Positions 44,401 to 49,158 of a stretch of 64,000 nucleotides of DNA are shown here, piece by piece (the first letter of the stretch is position 1; each line of letters starts with the position of its first letter). The notes under the pieces were generated by a model. The model was not told where the DNA came from and searched no databases. It saw only the letters and a program-made list of their open reading frames with translations. A program made the position numbers and the translations under genes. Origin of the DNA: Platycnemis pennipes (taxonomy: Eukaryota > Arthropoda > Insecta > Odonata > Platycnemididae); the NCBI GenBank assembly GCA_933228895.1, contig OW121856.1, positions 15,703,805 through 15,767,804 of the forward strand. The letters are read 5' to 3'.

Positions 44401-45459
44401 TCGTGTAAAGCGGTCTTAACAATGAAATGCCTAGCCCAAGAAAAGGCAATGCAAAAAATTAGCTTTACTTTGATTATGGGCTTCGTTTGAACCCCTATAA
44501 CTTAAAATGACAGTCAGTAAGCAAGCCATTTGTTTGAATTAACTTTCGAAAAACATGAGTACCTTTCTTTAAAAATGATTAACTTTATATCTTTGCAAAT
44601 CAGTTTCTTAATTGATCATATGCTAATGAATCATGAAAGTAACAATAAAACCCTCTAATTTTCCATTTAGAGGGACATTTAAATTCATGTGAGATCATCG
44701 ATTTGCTCCATCAAACCCAATTTTTTCTTCCAATTAAAATGAACTCCCTTAACGGTTAACGAACTCCATTGTTTTATGGTAAGGAGCTGACACACTTGCT
44801 CAACTCACAGTGTTCTTTCCACAGTAGGCAAGAAGTTATTTGTTATCGTGACACAGTGATACTTATCGTTAACGTGCAATCAATTTTCGCGATATGGGAC
44901 CAGCTCATTATAATCACACTGAGATTATATAATTGCATTCCACCCACTCAATTACAACGTTAAGAGCCAATGCCTGCACTGTGTCATTCACTGCACATTC
45001 CGTAAGTCCAATATTCAACTAACACCCGCATCTATACTTACAAGCCATCCGAGGACGTTTAACAAAATATTTTCAGGTATCCCTTCATATGCCGAAAACT
45101 TAAAAGGATGCCCTGTATTATTCAAGTATCCACATGGTCCAAGATGATCTGACGAACTGAAATGTGAAGCAATGACACATCATATAGGCTATTTACGCAG
45201 ATCAAAAAACTAAAAATGACACATATGAATTAAGGACAAAACAAGCACAACGATTGATGGCACATTCAATATAAGGAATTTGAACATCAATGACATTAAC
45301 AGCCGATGTTAGCTTTTCCATTCAATTACATAATTGCATAGGGTGCATATCAGGAATTAATCTGACGAAAAATTAAAGGGCGTCATTGATGAAGCATATG
45401 GCAACTAATTCAAACACACCTATTCAGTAAATATACCCGAGTACTCACTTATTTGACAT
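8307..45459 (-). CDS. TMEM63: TMEM63 (OSCA/CSC1-like channel), nine 5' exons; 3' part off window
   Basis: Spliced gene read from nine exons: 45459-45449, 45156-45042, 40855-40632, 35181-34990, 33787-33602, 30949-30869, 21087-20961, 9767-9508, 8457-8307. Exon lengths sum to 1347 bases, exactly 449 codons, and every junction keeps frame with AG acceptors and GT donors. TMEM63/OSCA proteins are mechanically gated cation channels of plasma and endolysosomal membranes. Visible hallmarks are the [13 protein letters not shown] stretch before a membrane helix, the [10 protein letters not shown] loop, the RTLMITNIP start of the cytosolic RRM-like domain, FREAYP, and [11 protein letters not shown] in a pore-domain helix. 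Known family members are about 750-850 residues, so roughly half is present. No exon for the remaining pore helices was found in 1-8300. The introns are large and full of mobile elements. Family call is strong; the subtype is unresolved. Confidence 0.93.
8998..9209 (+). mobile_element. 212-bp palindromic retroelement with hammerhead-like motif, 18-bp TSD
   Basis: Flanked by the same 18 bases TGCCTATGAATCTTTCTC at 8980-8997 and from 9210. The interior is a near-perfect inverted repeat: arm 9041-9110 against 9146-9209, sharing TTCTGTAAAATGGCAACGTT and its complement. The spacer carries CTGAGGA (9129-9135), a 6-bp stem GCCCAC/GTGGGT and GAAA (9153-9156), a hammerhead-like core. Penelope-like elements are known to have such motifs and inverted terminal arms, so this is probably a collapsed Penelope-derived copy. 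Confidence 0.72.
9508..9767 (-). CDS. TMEM63: TMEM63 exon 8 (coiled linker, second half of RRM-like domain)
   Basis: Acceptor TCATGAAG, a weak pyrimidine tract; donor TACTG|GTGATG; 260 bases. [15 protein letters not shown] is a charged helix, [10 protein letters not shown] the second RRM-like strand, and [14 protein letters not shown] the conserved pre-helix motif. The final Trp codon is split with exon 9. Confidence 0.93.
9810..10480 (+). repeat. Dispersed repeat, copy A
   Basis: About 670 bp shared with 32283-32950. Common landmarks are TTAACCCTTYC, CACACAGCTGAYTCTGCCAA, GGCTCTGGTTAGAAGATTAA and TTTCGTTTCCATC. It contains TTAACCC near 10057, suggesting a TTAA-target DNA element, but paired ends were not resolved. 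No coding capacity. Confidence 0.6.
10510..11650 (+). pseudogene. CR1/Jockey-type LINE 3' end, split by an RTE fragment
   Basis: 10519-10680 encodes the post-RT region ([25 protein letters not shown]). 11333-11555 encodes the C-terminus ([40 protein letters not shown]). Both parts parallel the end of the LINE at 36846-39227 ([31 protein letters not shown]), so they are one family. The tail runs into TATTATTATTATT. Confidence 0.8.
10714..11290 (+). pseudogene. RTE LINE 3' fragment inserted in the LINE above
   Basis: Parallel to the C-terminus of the RTE element at 22511-23302: [70 protein letters not shown]. It has in-frame stops. It ends CCTAGGATTGTTGACCCCTGATGATGATAT, the same 3' end with TGA-rich tail as the other copy. 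5'-truncated insertion. Confidence 0.88.
11846..12496. other. TMEM63 intron, nothing recognised
   Basis: Unique-looking AT-rich sequence between the LINE tail and the TTAA element. No exon of TMEM63 is needed here, since exons 7 and 8 join directly in frame. Confidence 0.4.
12870..15599 (+). pseudogene. piggyBac transposon, 2.7 kb, degraded transposase
   Basis: The left end CCCTAGAAGTGCATACTGGGG and right end GTGTGCATTTCTAAGG are inverted counterparts. TTAA follows at 15600-15603; TTTA, a decayed TTAA, precedes at 12866-12869. Subterminal GGACCCC/GGGGTCC motifs occur near both ends, as in piggyBac/Looper relatives. Transposase traces run left to right: an acidic N-terminus near 13865 ([19 protein letters not shown]), a middle piece at 14440-14660 (ending EEMEAFF), [15 protein letters not shown] near 14735, [17 protein letters not shown] near 14850 with a catalytic Asp, and a Cys-rich C-terminus near 14950-15060 ([10 protein letters not shown]). 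Frameshifts and internal loss make it inactive. Confidence 0.82.
15604..16490 (+). pseudogene. CR1/Jockey-type LINE reverse transcriptase fragment
   Basis: Three overlapping frames encode RT blocks: [33 protein letters not shown] with the first catalytic Asp, [15 protein letters not shown], and LFADDAVLY with the catalytic Asp pair. After a frameshift follows [16 protein letters not shown]. No endonuclease part is present. It starts immediately beside the piggyBac right TTAA. Confidence 0.85.
16803..17547 (-). pseudogene. YqaJ-type nuclease domain remnant of the Kolobok-like element
   Basis: Read from 17547 down: [40 protein letters not shown], then [20 protein letters not shown]. This matches the (S)PDGL...(L)E(I/V)K catalytic signature of YqaJ/lambda-exonuclease-like nucleases. 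After one frameshift near 17040 it resumes with [20 protein letters not shown] and QVQEQLHCN, the family's HxYYxQVQxQL motif, up to about 16803. Such domains in arthropods commonly sit C-terminal to a Mutator-like (PF20700-type) transposase domain, which is found upstream here. Confidence 0.8.
17535..17816 (-). pseudogene. RTE-type LINE C-terminal fragment
   Basis: A 93-codon open frame reads [58 protein letters not shown]. This is the conserved post-RT tail seen in the other RTE copies (FEMWxxRR, HxLRxDGLxxxxxEG, GxGRPR). It is wedged between the YqaJ part and the transposase part. Confidence 0.8.
18310..18640 (-). pseudogene. Mutator/Kolobok-like transposase remnant
   Basis: Translation of the minus strand in drifting frames gives [54 protein letters not shown] and [18 protein letters not shown]. 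This corresponds to the arthropod transposase pattern with xxDxDGIPxxxVxxDGxWxKRSY...YNxLSG; the usual Asp before G is Asn here. Stops and frameshifts are present. Confidence 0.7.
18641..19752. other. Interior of the Kolobok-like element, nothing firm
   Basis: This would hold the N-terminal part of the transposase if the element were intact. Short open frames on both strands (for example 19000-19206 minus and 19037-19315 plus) show no recognised motif. Confidence 0.35.
20346..20665. mobile_element. 320-bp MITE with CCYTTTTACTGCCAG termini
   Basis: The left end CCTTTTTACTGCCAG matches the complement of the right end CTGGCAGTAAAAGGG, and TAAA/TTTA flank it, close to a TTAA target. It carries ATATATCGGCC internally, as does the MITE at 21441-21769. 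Probably piggyBac-derived. Confidence 0.65.
20961..21087 (-). CDS. TMEM63: TMEM63 exon 7 (Cys-rich cytosolic linker)
   Basis: Acceptor TATCCTACAG, donor CAAAG|GTAAGT; 127 bases. It encodes [18 protein letters not shown] and then a Cys-rich [15 protein letters not shown]. The Cys cluster is a family trait and a possible lipidation site. Ends in phase 0. Confidence 0.92.
21441..21769. mobile_element. 329-bp piggyBac-like MITE, CCCTCTTAGTGCC termini
   Basis: TTAA at 21437-21440 is followed by CCCTCTTAGTGCCA. The right end GGCACCAAGAGGG is followed by TAAA, a decayed TTAA. The right half contains four copies of ATATATCGGC or its complement. No coding capacity. Confidence 0.75.
22107..22330 (-). 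mobile_element. Penelope-like 3' fragment with hammerhead-like motif
   Basis: On the minus strand: CTGAGGA (22192-22186), one base, a 6-bp stem GATGGA/TCCATC, GAAA (22165-22162), then CGTC (cleavage-type GTC at 22160-22158). Layout and order match the motif at 55490-55524. The flanking text has the look of Penelope-like 3' sequence; no GIY-YIG coding remains. Confidence 0.55.
22385..22480. repeat. Left part of a ~176-bp tandem repeat, split by the RTE LINE
   Basis: Contains GTCTACATCTGGTAT and CCATTAGGTTTGGTGAATTC, matching the units at 29575-29880 (CCTACATCTGGTAC, CCATAGGGTTTGCTTCAT). The LINE insertion separates the two parts. Confidence 0.6.
22724..23593 (-). pseudogene. RTE LINE ORF: RT core and thumb
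   Basis: 23593-23384 carries the first catalytic Asp ([13 protein letters not shown]) and [13 protein letters not shown]. 23302-22724 carries FADD, then [34 protein letters not shown] and [19 protein letters not shown] stop or frameshift near 23384 separates them. A further 22696-22511 frame is the C-terminal tail ([19 protein letters not shown]). Confidence 0.9.
23664..23935. repeat. Tandem 18-bp repeats, left arm of foldback hAT
   Basis: About ten or more copies of CGGGGCACGATAATWTAT. The reading frame through it ([12 protein letters not shown] repeats) is a by-product of the period of 18. Mirrored in inverse order at 26900-27180. Confidence 0.9.
25434..26869. mobile_element. piggyBac-like non-autonomous element, 1436 bp, TTAA TSD
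   Basis: Starts CCCTTTCGCGCCG and ends with the complement of CCCTTTCGCTACG, with TTAA at 25430-25433 and 26870-26873. The opposite arm of the host element has the uninterrupted site at 23961-23980 (CTTCGCTTAAGCTGGAGC), which proves insertion at a single TTAA. The interior has GC-rich patches near both ends (25440-25660 and 26600-26760) and no transposase. Confidence 0.92.
26900..27190. repeat. Tandem ATATCGGGGC-type repeats, right arm of foldback hAT
   Basis: Inverse copies of the left array, more diverged. Units alternate TATCGTGATAT and CCCCGATA forms. Confidence 0.85.
27371..28981 (-). pseudogene. RTE LINE ORF: apurinic-like endonuclease plus N-terminal RT
   Basis: 536 codons covering most of the exonuclease-endonuclease-phosphatase domain (GDWN about residue 140, SDHN about residue 232) and the linker to RT, ending PIPKKK. 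Both borders are frameshifts from tandem duplications: 14 bp at 28817-28844 and 20 bp at 27400-27439. Retrotransposon-encoded, not a host gene. Confidence 0.9.
29575..29880. repeat. ~176-bp tandem repeat, right part
   Basis: TTTACATTACGTCTACATGT at about 29583 recurs as TTTACATTACGTCTAAATGT at about 29759, each followed by GGTCAAAAA and, later, TGGTCTACTGGTAAC. The left part is at 22385-22480, beyond the LINE. Confidence 0.7.
29950..30318. mobile_element. hAT-type MITE with GGATCC-rich ends
   Basis: The left end TGATGGCCGGATCGGATCC is inverted at the right (GGATCTGATCCGGCCATCACTA). The interior GACCTGAGTTACACATCC block and TTTATTTTGCTTCTAGTTGC match the larger element at 56093-58144. No clean duplication flanks it. 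Confidence 0.7.
30530..30568. repeat. Tigger-type terminal fragment
   Basis: CGTGGTTCCACTGTA is the complement of a pogo/Tigger end (TACAGTGGAACC). Two CTCGCAATGGCGGGG-like units precede it (30418, 30510). The partner end was not found. Confidence 0.45.
30869..30949 (-). CDS. TMEM63: TMEM63 exon 6 (RRM-like domain)
   Basis: Acceptor TTCTATTTCAG, donor GAAAG|GTATGT; 81 bases. It encodes [19 protein letters not shown] and then VSAIDKE; the Arg codon is split with exon 7. It matches the conserved AYPxxxVxDIQxAxD block of TMEM63 proteins. Confidence 0.93.
31195..31440. repeat. Palindromic Penelope-like debris
   Basis: TATTCACCATGAATGAG near 31269 and CTCATTCATGATGAAC near 31411 are inverted arms. 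The spacer holds TTAACGTCATCTCCAGATC and GTTGAAACC. The same kind of arrangement appears at 34497-34670. Confidence 0.4.
32283..32950 (+). repeat. Dispersed repeat, copy B
   Basis: Parallel to 9810-10480. It additionally carries about 120 bases around 32560-32690 absent from copy A. No coding capacity recognised. Confidence 0.6.
33602..33787 (-). CDS. TMEM63: TMEM63 exon 5 (third helix, start of RRM-like domain)
   Basis: Acceptor TCTGTTAATAG, donor TTCAG|GTAAAT; 186 bases. [18 protein letters not shown] is a membrane helix. [20 protein letters not shown] begins the cytosolic RRM-like domain and ends at RHF with a split Arg codon. Confidence 0.95.
34497..34670 (+). repeat. Penelope-like debris with CTGATGA...GAAA motif
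   Basis: Shares TTTCTGG...CACTTTACGGAA with 31220-31260. CTGATGA (34571-34577) and GAAA (34592-34595) keep the spacing of the other motifs, but the stem is weak and no GTC cleavage site follows. Terminal arms ATTCATTATGAAT and CATTCATAATGAAG are inverted. Confidence 0.4.
34990..35181 (-). CDS. TMEM63: TMEM63 exon 4 (second helix)
   Basis: Acceptor TTTATATTCAG, donor CCAAG|GTAAAT; 192 bases. It reads [19 protein letters not shown], a helix with [19 protein letters not shown], then [18 protein letters not shown]. This is the most diagnostic block of the family in the window. Confidence 0.95.
35317..35688. mobile_element. 372-bp hAT MITE, GGTTC/GAACC repeats, TSD GTTCTAAG
   Basis: Ends TAGGGATGGGTCCGTTCGG and GTGGAACCGACCCATCCCTA are inverted. 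A perfect 8-bp duplication GTTCTAAG lies at 35309-35316 and 35689-35696. Subterminal GGTTCTCGGTTCC and GAACCGAGAATCG repeats face each other. It sits in the TMEM63 intron between exons 3 and 4. Confidence 0.94.
36846..39227 (+). CDS. LINE reverse transcriptase ORF (truncated pol)
   Basis: 793 codons encoding the last third of an APE-type endonuclease, the complete RT palm with FFDMRKAFD and YADD, and the C-terminal region. The first Met lies at the truncation point, so it is not the natural start; the protein would lack endonuclease activity. Same family as the debris at 10510-11650. Confidence 0.88.
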   Translation: MKLYIFLEGKQQKQLWHILNAFNLTPLVNTPTRITPSCKTLLDNVFTDYNEINVNTKVFDPALSDHMAIISTFRFPKISLPSNTCRYARHFTDSNVHYFRLLLSNQNWAELNPSDNVNNNFNEFYNIFNSCFNIAFPLERVKPRNTKTKPWLTLDIKNMSTLVRQMSIQVKSSKDTMLHEQFCALKKQYRFLIKKAKKEYNDEYIKKAANYSRAAWEIIKCNTGSNVDILPSQMHDDSGNSLTDFSNISNAFNHSFLNPLNAIFTPQRSNITHNVQHFKSMYLKPCSEDELHSYLMKVGRTRSTDSDGITGKIVKECGDIIVKPLLFLVNQSLTEGFYPEALKISKVVPIFKKGERDDIRNYRPISIISHFGKVFEYVYCKRLTDYLEINNLLSPHQFGFRKDKSTVQALFDAVDFIIEQLNENQKIMGVFFDMRKAFDSVDHELLLSKCLSLGIRGIPLNWLKTYLTSRKQGVTIRQNGISYPSSLREIDKGVPQGSVLGPLLFLIFINDLPNKLMKNPHNKCILYADDVSVLTSCRTFNDVLICRKPIIDSMTEWCTDNNLVLSTEKTQVSIFSHRHSLLHDDFNLGVVKNVKFLGIYVDSYLKWDAHIDFLCNKLNTVFYLMCMLKYTVSLNVLKMLYYGLFYSRISYGVILWGSSPKLHSVFLIQKKLLRVMLKQHHQAHCRPLFKNQYLLTVPCIYIYHSVIYAKQHFSDFTQNNSIHSYNTRRCNDLHVTQKNFTHTTKGPRAMCTKLYNQLPAYIKCEDRIPVFKKMVFTYLVEKCFYSVKEYLST
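36846..39380 (+). mobile_element. CR1/L2/Jockey-type LINE with 793-codon open frame, 5'-truncated
   Basis: The frame at 36846-39227 is uninterrupted. Residues 1-70 are the end of the endonuclease ([10 protein letters not shown] at 64-66), so the 5' part is lost. RT follows: NYRPISIIS near 360, DMRKAFD with catalytic Asp 433, [16 protein letters not shown] near 495, YADD at 527-530, then VKFLGIYVD and the C-terminal SYNTRRC. The 3' UTR ends with a (ATTCT)n tail near 39354-39374. The intact frame means a young insertion. Fine clade placement is uncertain. Confidence 0.9.
39760..40620. other. TMEM63 intron, nothing recognised
   Basis: No termini, coding remnants or RNA genes could be supported between the Tigger-like right end and exon 3. 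Confidence 0.4.
40632..40855 (-). CDS. TMEM63: TMEM63 exon 3 (first helix end and cytosolic loop)
   Basis: Acceptor TTTTGCAG, donor AAA|GTAAGT; 224 bases. Hydrophobic LLLLMFAML is followed by the family's [13 protein letters not shown] and a Ser-rich loop, ending [12 protein letters not shown]. The split Lys codon (AA|G) joins exon 4. Confidence 0.92.
41100..41714 (+). pseudogene. LINE N-terminal RT fragment
   Basis: Open frame with [56 protein letters not shown] and [18 protein letters not shown], i.e. RT blocks up to the first catalytic Asp. It ends abruptly at 41714. Jockey/CR1-like. Confidence 0.82.
42322..42580 (+). repeat. Tigger-type left terminus and fragment
   Basis: CAGTAAGTCCTCGACTTACG after TTA, followed by repeated GAGTTACATGGATCTGGAG/GTTACGAGG, is a classic pogo/Tigger 5' end. 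No right end is recognised; it stops at the LINE fragment. Confidence 0.55.
42583..43025 (-). pseudogene. LINE RT fragment (YADD part)
   Basis: From the right: [28 protein letters not shown], a frameshift, then [17 protein letters not shown] with the catalytic Asp pair and [16 protein letters not shown]. Truncated on both sides. Opposite strand to the fragment at 41100-41714, though of similar type. Confidence 0.82.
43026..43870 (-). pseudogene. RTE-type LINE fragment (linker and RT start)
   Basis: From the right: [11 protein letters not shown] near 43790, the 43590-43339 frame with [40 protein letters not shown] and [14 protein letters not shown], then [19 protein letters not shown] near 43110. 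Same family as 50480-52040. Confidence 0.82.
44194..44419. mobile_element. Palindromic MITE, ~226 bp
   Basis: The left GATACAACTTTTTGTACAAAC faces the complement of TTGTACAAAAATTTGTATCG. Outer TACTTGACA and TGTAAAGCGG parts also pair. The whole element can fold as one hairpin. No clear flanking duplication. Confidence 0.7.
45042..45156 (-). CDS. TMEM63: TMEM63 exon 2 (extracellular N-terminus, start of first helix)
   Basis: Acceptor CACATTTCAG, donor CTT|GTAAGT; 115 bases. It encodes an N-glycosylation-rich extracellular leader (NNS, NNT) and then [12 protein letters not shown], the start of the first transmembrane helix. The exon ends in phase 0 and continues directly into the [18 protein letters not shown] of exon 3. 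Confidence 0.88.
45449..45459 (-). CDS. TMEM63: TMEM63 exon 1 coding part (start codon)
   Basis: ATG TCA AAT AA followed by donor GTGAGT. The two-base overhang joins the next exon's first T to give Asn, so the protein begins [13 protein letters not shown]. The start has A at -3. The 5' UTR extends toward 45660, with its end unknown. This start is chosen because the join is in frame with the N-terminal extracellular segment; a further upstream coding exon is not needed. Confidence 0.75.
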
Positions 45460-45764
45460 ATTTCACACGGTACGTCGATGACAGACAACGACGTTTATCT
45501 GACAGTAATAACACGAATCTGATTTCGCAATGCAGCCAAGAGCCTACTGTAGGCGTGCAGTATTGCTGATTCAATTGTTTTTCAGGTGAAGTCGAGTAAG
45601 CGTGGTCGATCGCGTGTCTACATGTGTGTAACTTCAATATGTTTATTTCCATTCTTTAGTATGCTGACATAAGTGTTTGACGTGAAACTTAGCGCAGAGA
45701 ATAAATAATAATTAGAAACAACAGGCAACGATAGTTTTGACTTGTACCTCCGACTTTTGTTATA
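45460..45764. promoter_or_regulatory. Divergent promoter region TMEM63 / SRP9
   Basis: Only 305 bases separate the TMEM63 start codon (minus strand) from the SRP9 start codon (plus strand), so both 5' UTRs and core promoters must lie here. No clear TATA box sits at a fitting distance on either side. No mobile element is recognisable in it, unlike the surrounding introns. Inference from gene arrangement. Confidence 0.7.
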
Positions 45765-46236
45765 ATGACATATTTAAAATCATGGGAGGAGTTTGAGAAG
45801 GAAGCCGAGATGCTGTATTTGAAAGATCCGATGAAGGTGAGGGATAATTTAAGTGAATTTTAGTGATCACCACGAAATATATAACACGTAGTCCTCTCAC
45901 TCACGTTTACCTCCAATTCCTTATGTGTTAACATTTTATCTAATGGATAATAATTGTAATTACAGATAAGGTATTCAATGAAATATAATCACTGCAAAGG
46001 GTCATTGTGTTTGAAGATGACTGATGATATTGTCGTAAGTACTATAGTTATTAGTTTTTAAGAGGAGAGGCGTATCGTAGTAACGTCTAGCATTTTGTAT
46101 TGTAATTGTCGTGTGCTTATTTGCCATATCTTCATTGTAGTGTTTGCAGTACAAGACTGAAATTATGCAGGATATGAAGAGGATAGAAAAATTTATTAAC
46201 GTCCTAATGCGTCACATGGCCTCGCGGGAACAGTGA
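45765..46236 (+). CDS. SRP9: Signal recognition particle 9 kDa protein, complete, three exons
   Basis: Exons 45765-45836, 45966-46034 and 46141-46236 (stop TGA) give 78 residues, close to the roughly 86 of the human protein. SRP9 pairs with SRP14 on the Alu domain of SRP RNA and takes part in elongation arrest during co-translational targeting to the ER. The family signature is clear: YLKSWEEFEKEAEMLYLKDP in exon 1, IRYSMKYNHCKGSLCLKMTD in exon 2, and CLQYKTEIMQDMKRIEKF in exon 3. Introns are short (129 and 106 bases) with clean GTGAGG/ACAG and GTAAGT/TGTAG borders, and all joins are in phase 0. This is the only compact gene here, and it is free of insertions. Confidence 0.96.
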
Positions 46237-46354
46237 ATCATTCCATTGTGGTTTTCTATCATCAGCTCATTCACATGCTTGTTAATATTGAAGCCATTGG
46301 TTGTGTATCAGCAGTTTAAAAATTGTACATAAATGACAGTAAAAAAAGTTGTTT

Positions 46355-46363
46355 TTTATTAAA
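46355..46363. terminator. Overlapping convergent poly(A) signals (TTTATTAAA)
   Basis: On the minus strand, AATAAA at 46360-46355 lies 22 bases past the TAF6L-like stop codon. On the plus strand, ATTAAA at 46358-46363 lies about 120 bases past the SRP9 stop. The two hexamers share three bases. Function is inferred from position. Confidence 0.55.
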
Positions 46364-46381
46364 AGATCAACTAAGCTAAGA

Positions 46382-46894
46382 TCACAACGGCACGAGTATG
46401 TTCCCAGAGATATTAACACAGTGTTGCACTCTCTTCCTTCTTATTTTTCCTATGTACCTCATTTTTGAGTACATGCTGTGAAATTCAAACATCTTCCTGG
46501 GAAAGCGAAGTTTGCAAACACTCAAACGTTTTTTAATCCATGCTCTTTCAGTTGCTCCATGCTGAGAAATTTCTTCATCAACACAACCAAAAAAATCATC
46601 AACAGAGTATCTCACACACTTTCTTGCAAGAACTGGCAAACACCTGAATGTACATAGAGTATGACGGGTTACTGGCTCACTCATGACAGGGTTCCCTCGT
46701 CTCTCAGAATCACGATTATCCTTTGCTTTATCAATTACATTACCAGGTGTCCCACACCATCTGCGACGGGCGCATATAGCATCACCAAAATAATCATACA
46801 ATTGAGCCTGCAGCTCTAAGTCACACTTAAAGACTATTGCTTCCCTCACATTCTCACTATTCACATTCTTCAGGAAGAGCTTCTCTGCTGCAGC
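46382..46894 (-). CDS. TAF6L: TAF6L-like gene, terminal exon with stop
   Basis: Acceptor CATTTTTTTGCAG is followed by 171 codons including the TGA stop. It begins AAAEKLFLKN and includes ELQAQLYDYFGDAICAR, resembling the ELYxFFGDSLxxR motif that follows the HEAT-repeat region of TAF6L. The rest is basic and poorly conserved, as in known TAF6L tails, and ends ISGNILVPL. TAF6L is a structural subunit of the SAGA histone acetyltransferase co-activator. The preceding exon ends GAIL, matching the family's GAILxAxExLLK across the splice. Confidence 0.72.
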   Translation of the reverse strand, partial: AAAEKLFLKNVNSENVREAIVFKCDLELQAQLYDYFGDAICARRRWCGTPGNVIDKAKDNRDSERRGNPVMSEPVTRHTLCTFRCLPVLARKCVRYSVDDFFGCVDEEISQHGATERAWIKKRLSVCKLRFPRKMFEFHSMYSKMRYIGKIRRKRVQHCVNISGNILVPL

Positions 46895-47190
46895 CTGCAA
46901 AAAAATGAACAATTACTTAATGTAGAGTGGGCGAAAAGGTGTAATTTATAAATAACAAAGAGAAATGAAAGTATGCATGAAACAGGTGGTCCATCACTAA
47001 TGATGGTTGAGTACCGTACATATTAGCCACAAGGATTGGAGGAATAGTGCATCTTCTTTCTTCTACACCAGGATGCACATAATCAAAAATCAAAGACAGC
47101 CCAAAGGCAGGCATGCATTAGAAAACCAAGATATGGTAGGCAGTAAGAGAGAATAGGCCAAGAACGATGTTAAACTAGGAAAGCATGATG
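46895..47190. other. TAF6L-like intron, nothing recognised
   Basis: Only short frames; no motif supported. Confidence 0.35.
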
Positions 47191-47650
47191 AGGTAAAAAG
47201 AGTATTGCTACCTGAGAAGCTGAACCAGTGAGGACAAAGTAAGAAGGAAATATGTAGTAAGCAGAATAGCTCACGCAAAGATGGCATTCTACCTGAAGAA
47301 TCTACTTATAACTGGAAATATGCAAGCCAGGAGGTAAAGAAGCATGTTAATATAACATATCTAATACATACTTCTTTATGGGAGTGGGGCGTGAATGACA
47401 ACAGCAGCAGCGAAGTCAAGGTTGGAATCATTTGAAATGTGGTATTACAGAAGAATGATGAAGATAAAATGGATTGATCAAGTGACAAATGAAGCAGTCC
47501 TGTGAAAGGTACACTAAGCTAAGTGTGATGAAGATGGTCATATGTAGAGGGAAAAGTGAACCGGAAAATGCCTTGGCGAAACACACGGAGAAAGTAGCGT
47601 GGGATGTAAAGGAAAGGCCTAAAGTACATATGAAGCGCAGAGACTAGATA
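47190..47650 (+). pseudogene. RTE LINE C-terminal remnant, very degraded
   Basis: Pieces [40 protein letters not shown] and DQVTNEAVL match the C-terminus of the RTE element at 22511-23302. Many stops. Confidence 0.75.
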
Positions 47651-48915
47651 TGATGAAATCAGTAGCTATTCCTAGCTCATCTCACTTAACTAGAATTTTT
47701 GATAGGCATGCATGCACTCATACAATTGAATATACACTGGATTGGTAATTACAGGAAGACATATAGTGTGGCTCAGCATGGTGATAAGCACTGCCCAACT
47801 TCCACTATTTGAGCCTTAAAGTGTACTTTCAGGACTGAAACTTCAAAAGACACGCCTGTAAAGGCTTTGCCATACACCACCACAAACTTTAGTTTCTATC
47901 CTAAAATTTTATTACCACAGAGGATGTTACTCATAATTTCTTGGGAAAACCATGACTAAAAACAAGTACTCCTCCAAAAGCATTATGATGCAGATTTTTT
48001 GTCACTACATGACCTTCATTAATACTGATTAATTTTCAATGAATTCTTGATAGTCACAAGTCATGGATGAGATCATCACACTGATTAGAATTGGTAAGTA
48101 GTTCTGTACACAAAGAAATTTTAAGATTGACTGCAAAGACAAAACTTTTAAAGGCTTTCATCCACTCAAAACAAAATTAGGCTAAGTAAGGTAAGTTTTA
48201 GACCTTATCTGGTGACCTGATCCCTACCTTCAAAACACTCTCCACACAACACTGATACAAAGGATATACTAGAGCTGAGTCTCTGCCATTATAATAGAAA
48301 TTAAAAACAATTAGTACGGTCCACTAAAATATTGCACAGATCATGGTGTATTATAATGCTCATTCATTATTTTCAAGTGATCACCAAAATGAAAACTTCA
48401 TATATGTAATAATGATATTTGACAAAATTGTTGTTCAGTACCTCAGAATCAAGCTAGAATCAGTGCATTTTCTCAATTCATTCACTTTTCAACTGGGAAT
48501 AGTTATTTTTCAATTTCATGTGACTTTTACCAAAATAATTATTTATACAATATATACTACGGACAGGATTATTACCAGACTACATGAAGATAAGGATAGT
48601 TCAACCCAGTACACATCTCAGAGGAAATATAATCATCCATAGTCTAGGATTTAATTGATTGACCATGAGATTCTTTACAATAACAGAGCAGGTAAGATAA
48701 TAAGTATAATTAGCAGGTAATGATATTTTGCCCTCAAAGAATTAGTATTACTGGTCTTTTAACCAAGGGCTGATGAAATTACCAAAGCAACCATCAGGCA
48801 ATCAGAAGTACATAAATGGTACCATAAAAAAAACCACAATATCAATACAAAATTTTTTACATATTAGTGCTTTCTTTGAAACAGACCTATTTTCATTAAA
48901 ATGGGATATTCATAC

Positions 48916-49158
48916 CAGAATTGCTCCCTTAATATCTCCAATGAGGTTGCTTTTCTCTGCTTCTTCTAATATTGTCAAGTATTCAGTCAAATTTGGCCAC
49001 AAGCACTTATCGAGGGCTTCACTTCCAAAATTAATCATTGCATGTAAAGCTCCCAGATGGCTCCGTAATGCATTCTGTGGATTCATCAGCGTCCCAGCAA
49101 GGTTGTAATACAGTTCGATATATAATACAACTTCAAGGGGGTGCCAGTGCTTGAGAAC
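48916..49158 (-). CDS. TAF6L: TAF6L-like gene, internal exon (HEAT-repeat region)
   Basis: Acceptor CTAACCGTAG, donor CTG|GTATGA; 243 bases, 81 codons, phase 0 at both ends. It encodes an all-helical segment with VLYIELYYNLAGTLMNPQN, SHLGALHAMINFGSEALDKC and WPNLTEYLTILEEAEKS. The order of helices fits the TAF6/TAF6L C-terminal HEAT domain (HxGAxxxL, PxLxxY). Confidence 0.72.

Noticed and set aside
48773..49108. Plus-strand 111-codon frame
   Set aside because: Shadow of the TAF6L-like exon 48916-49158, which has the splice sites and the family pattern.
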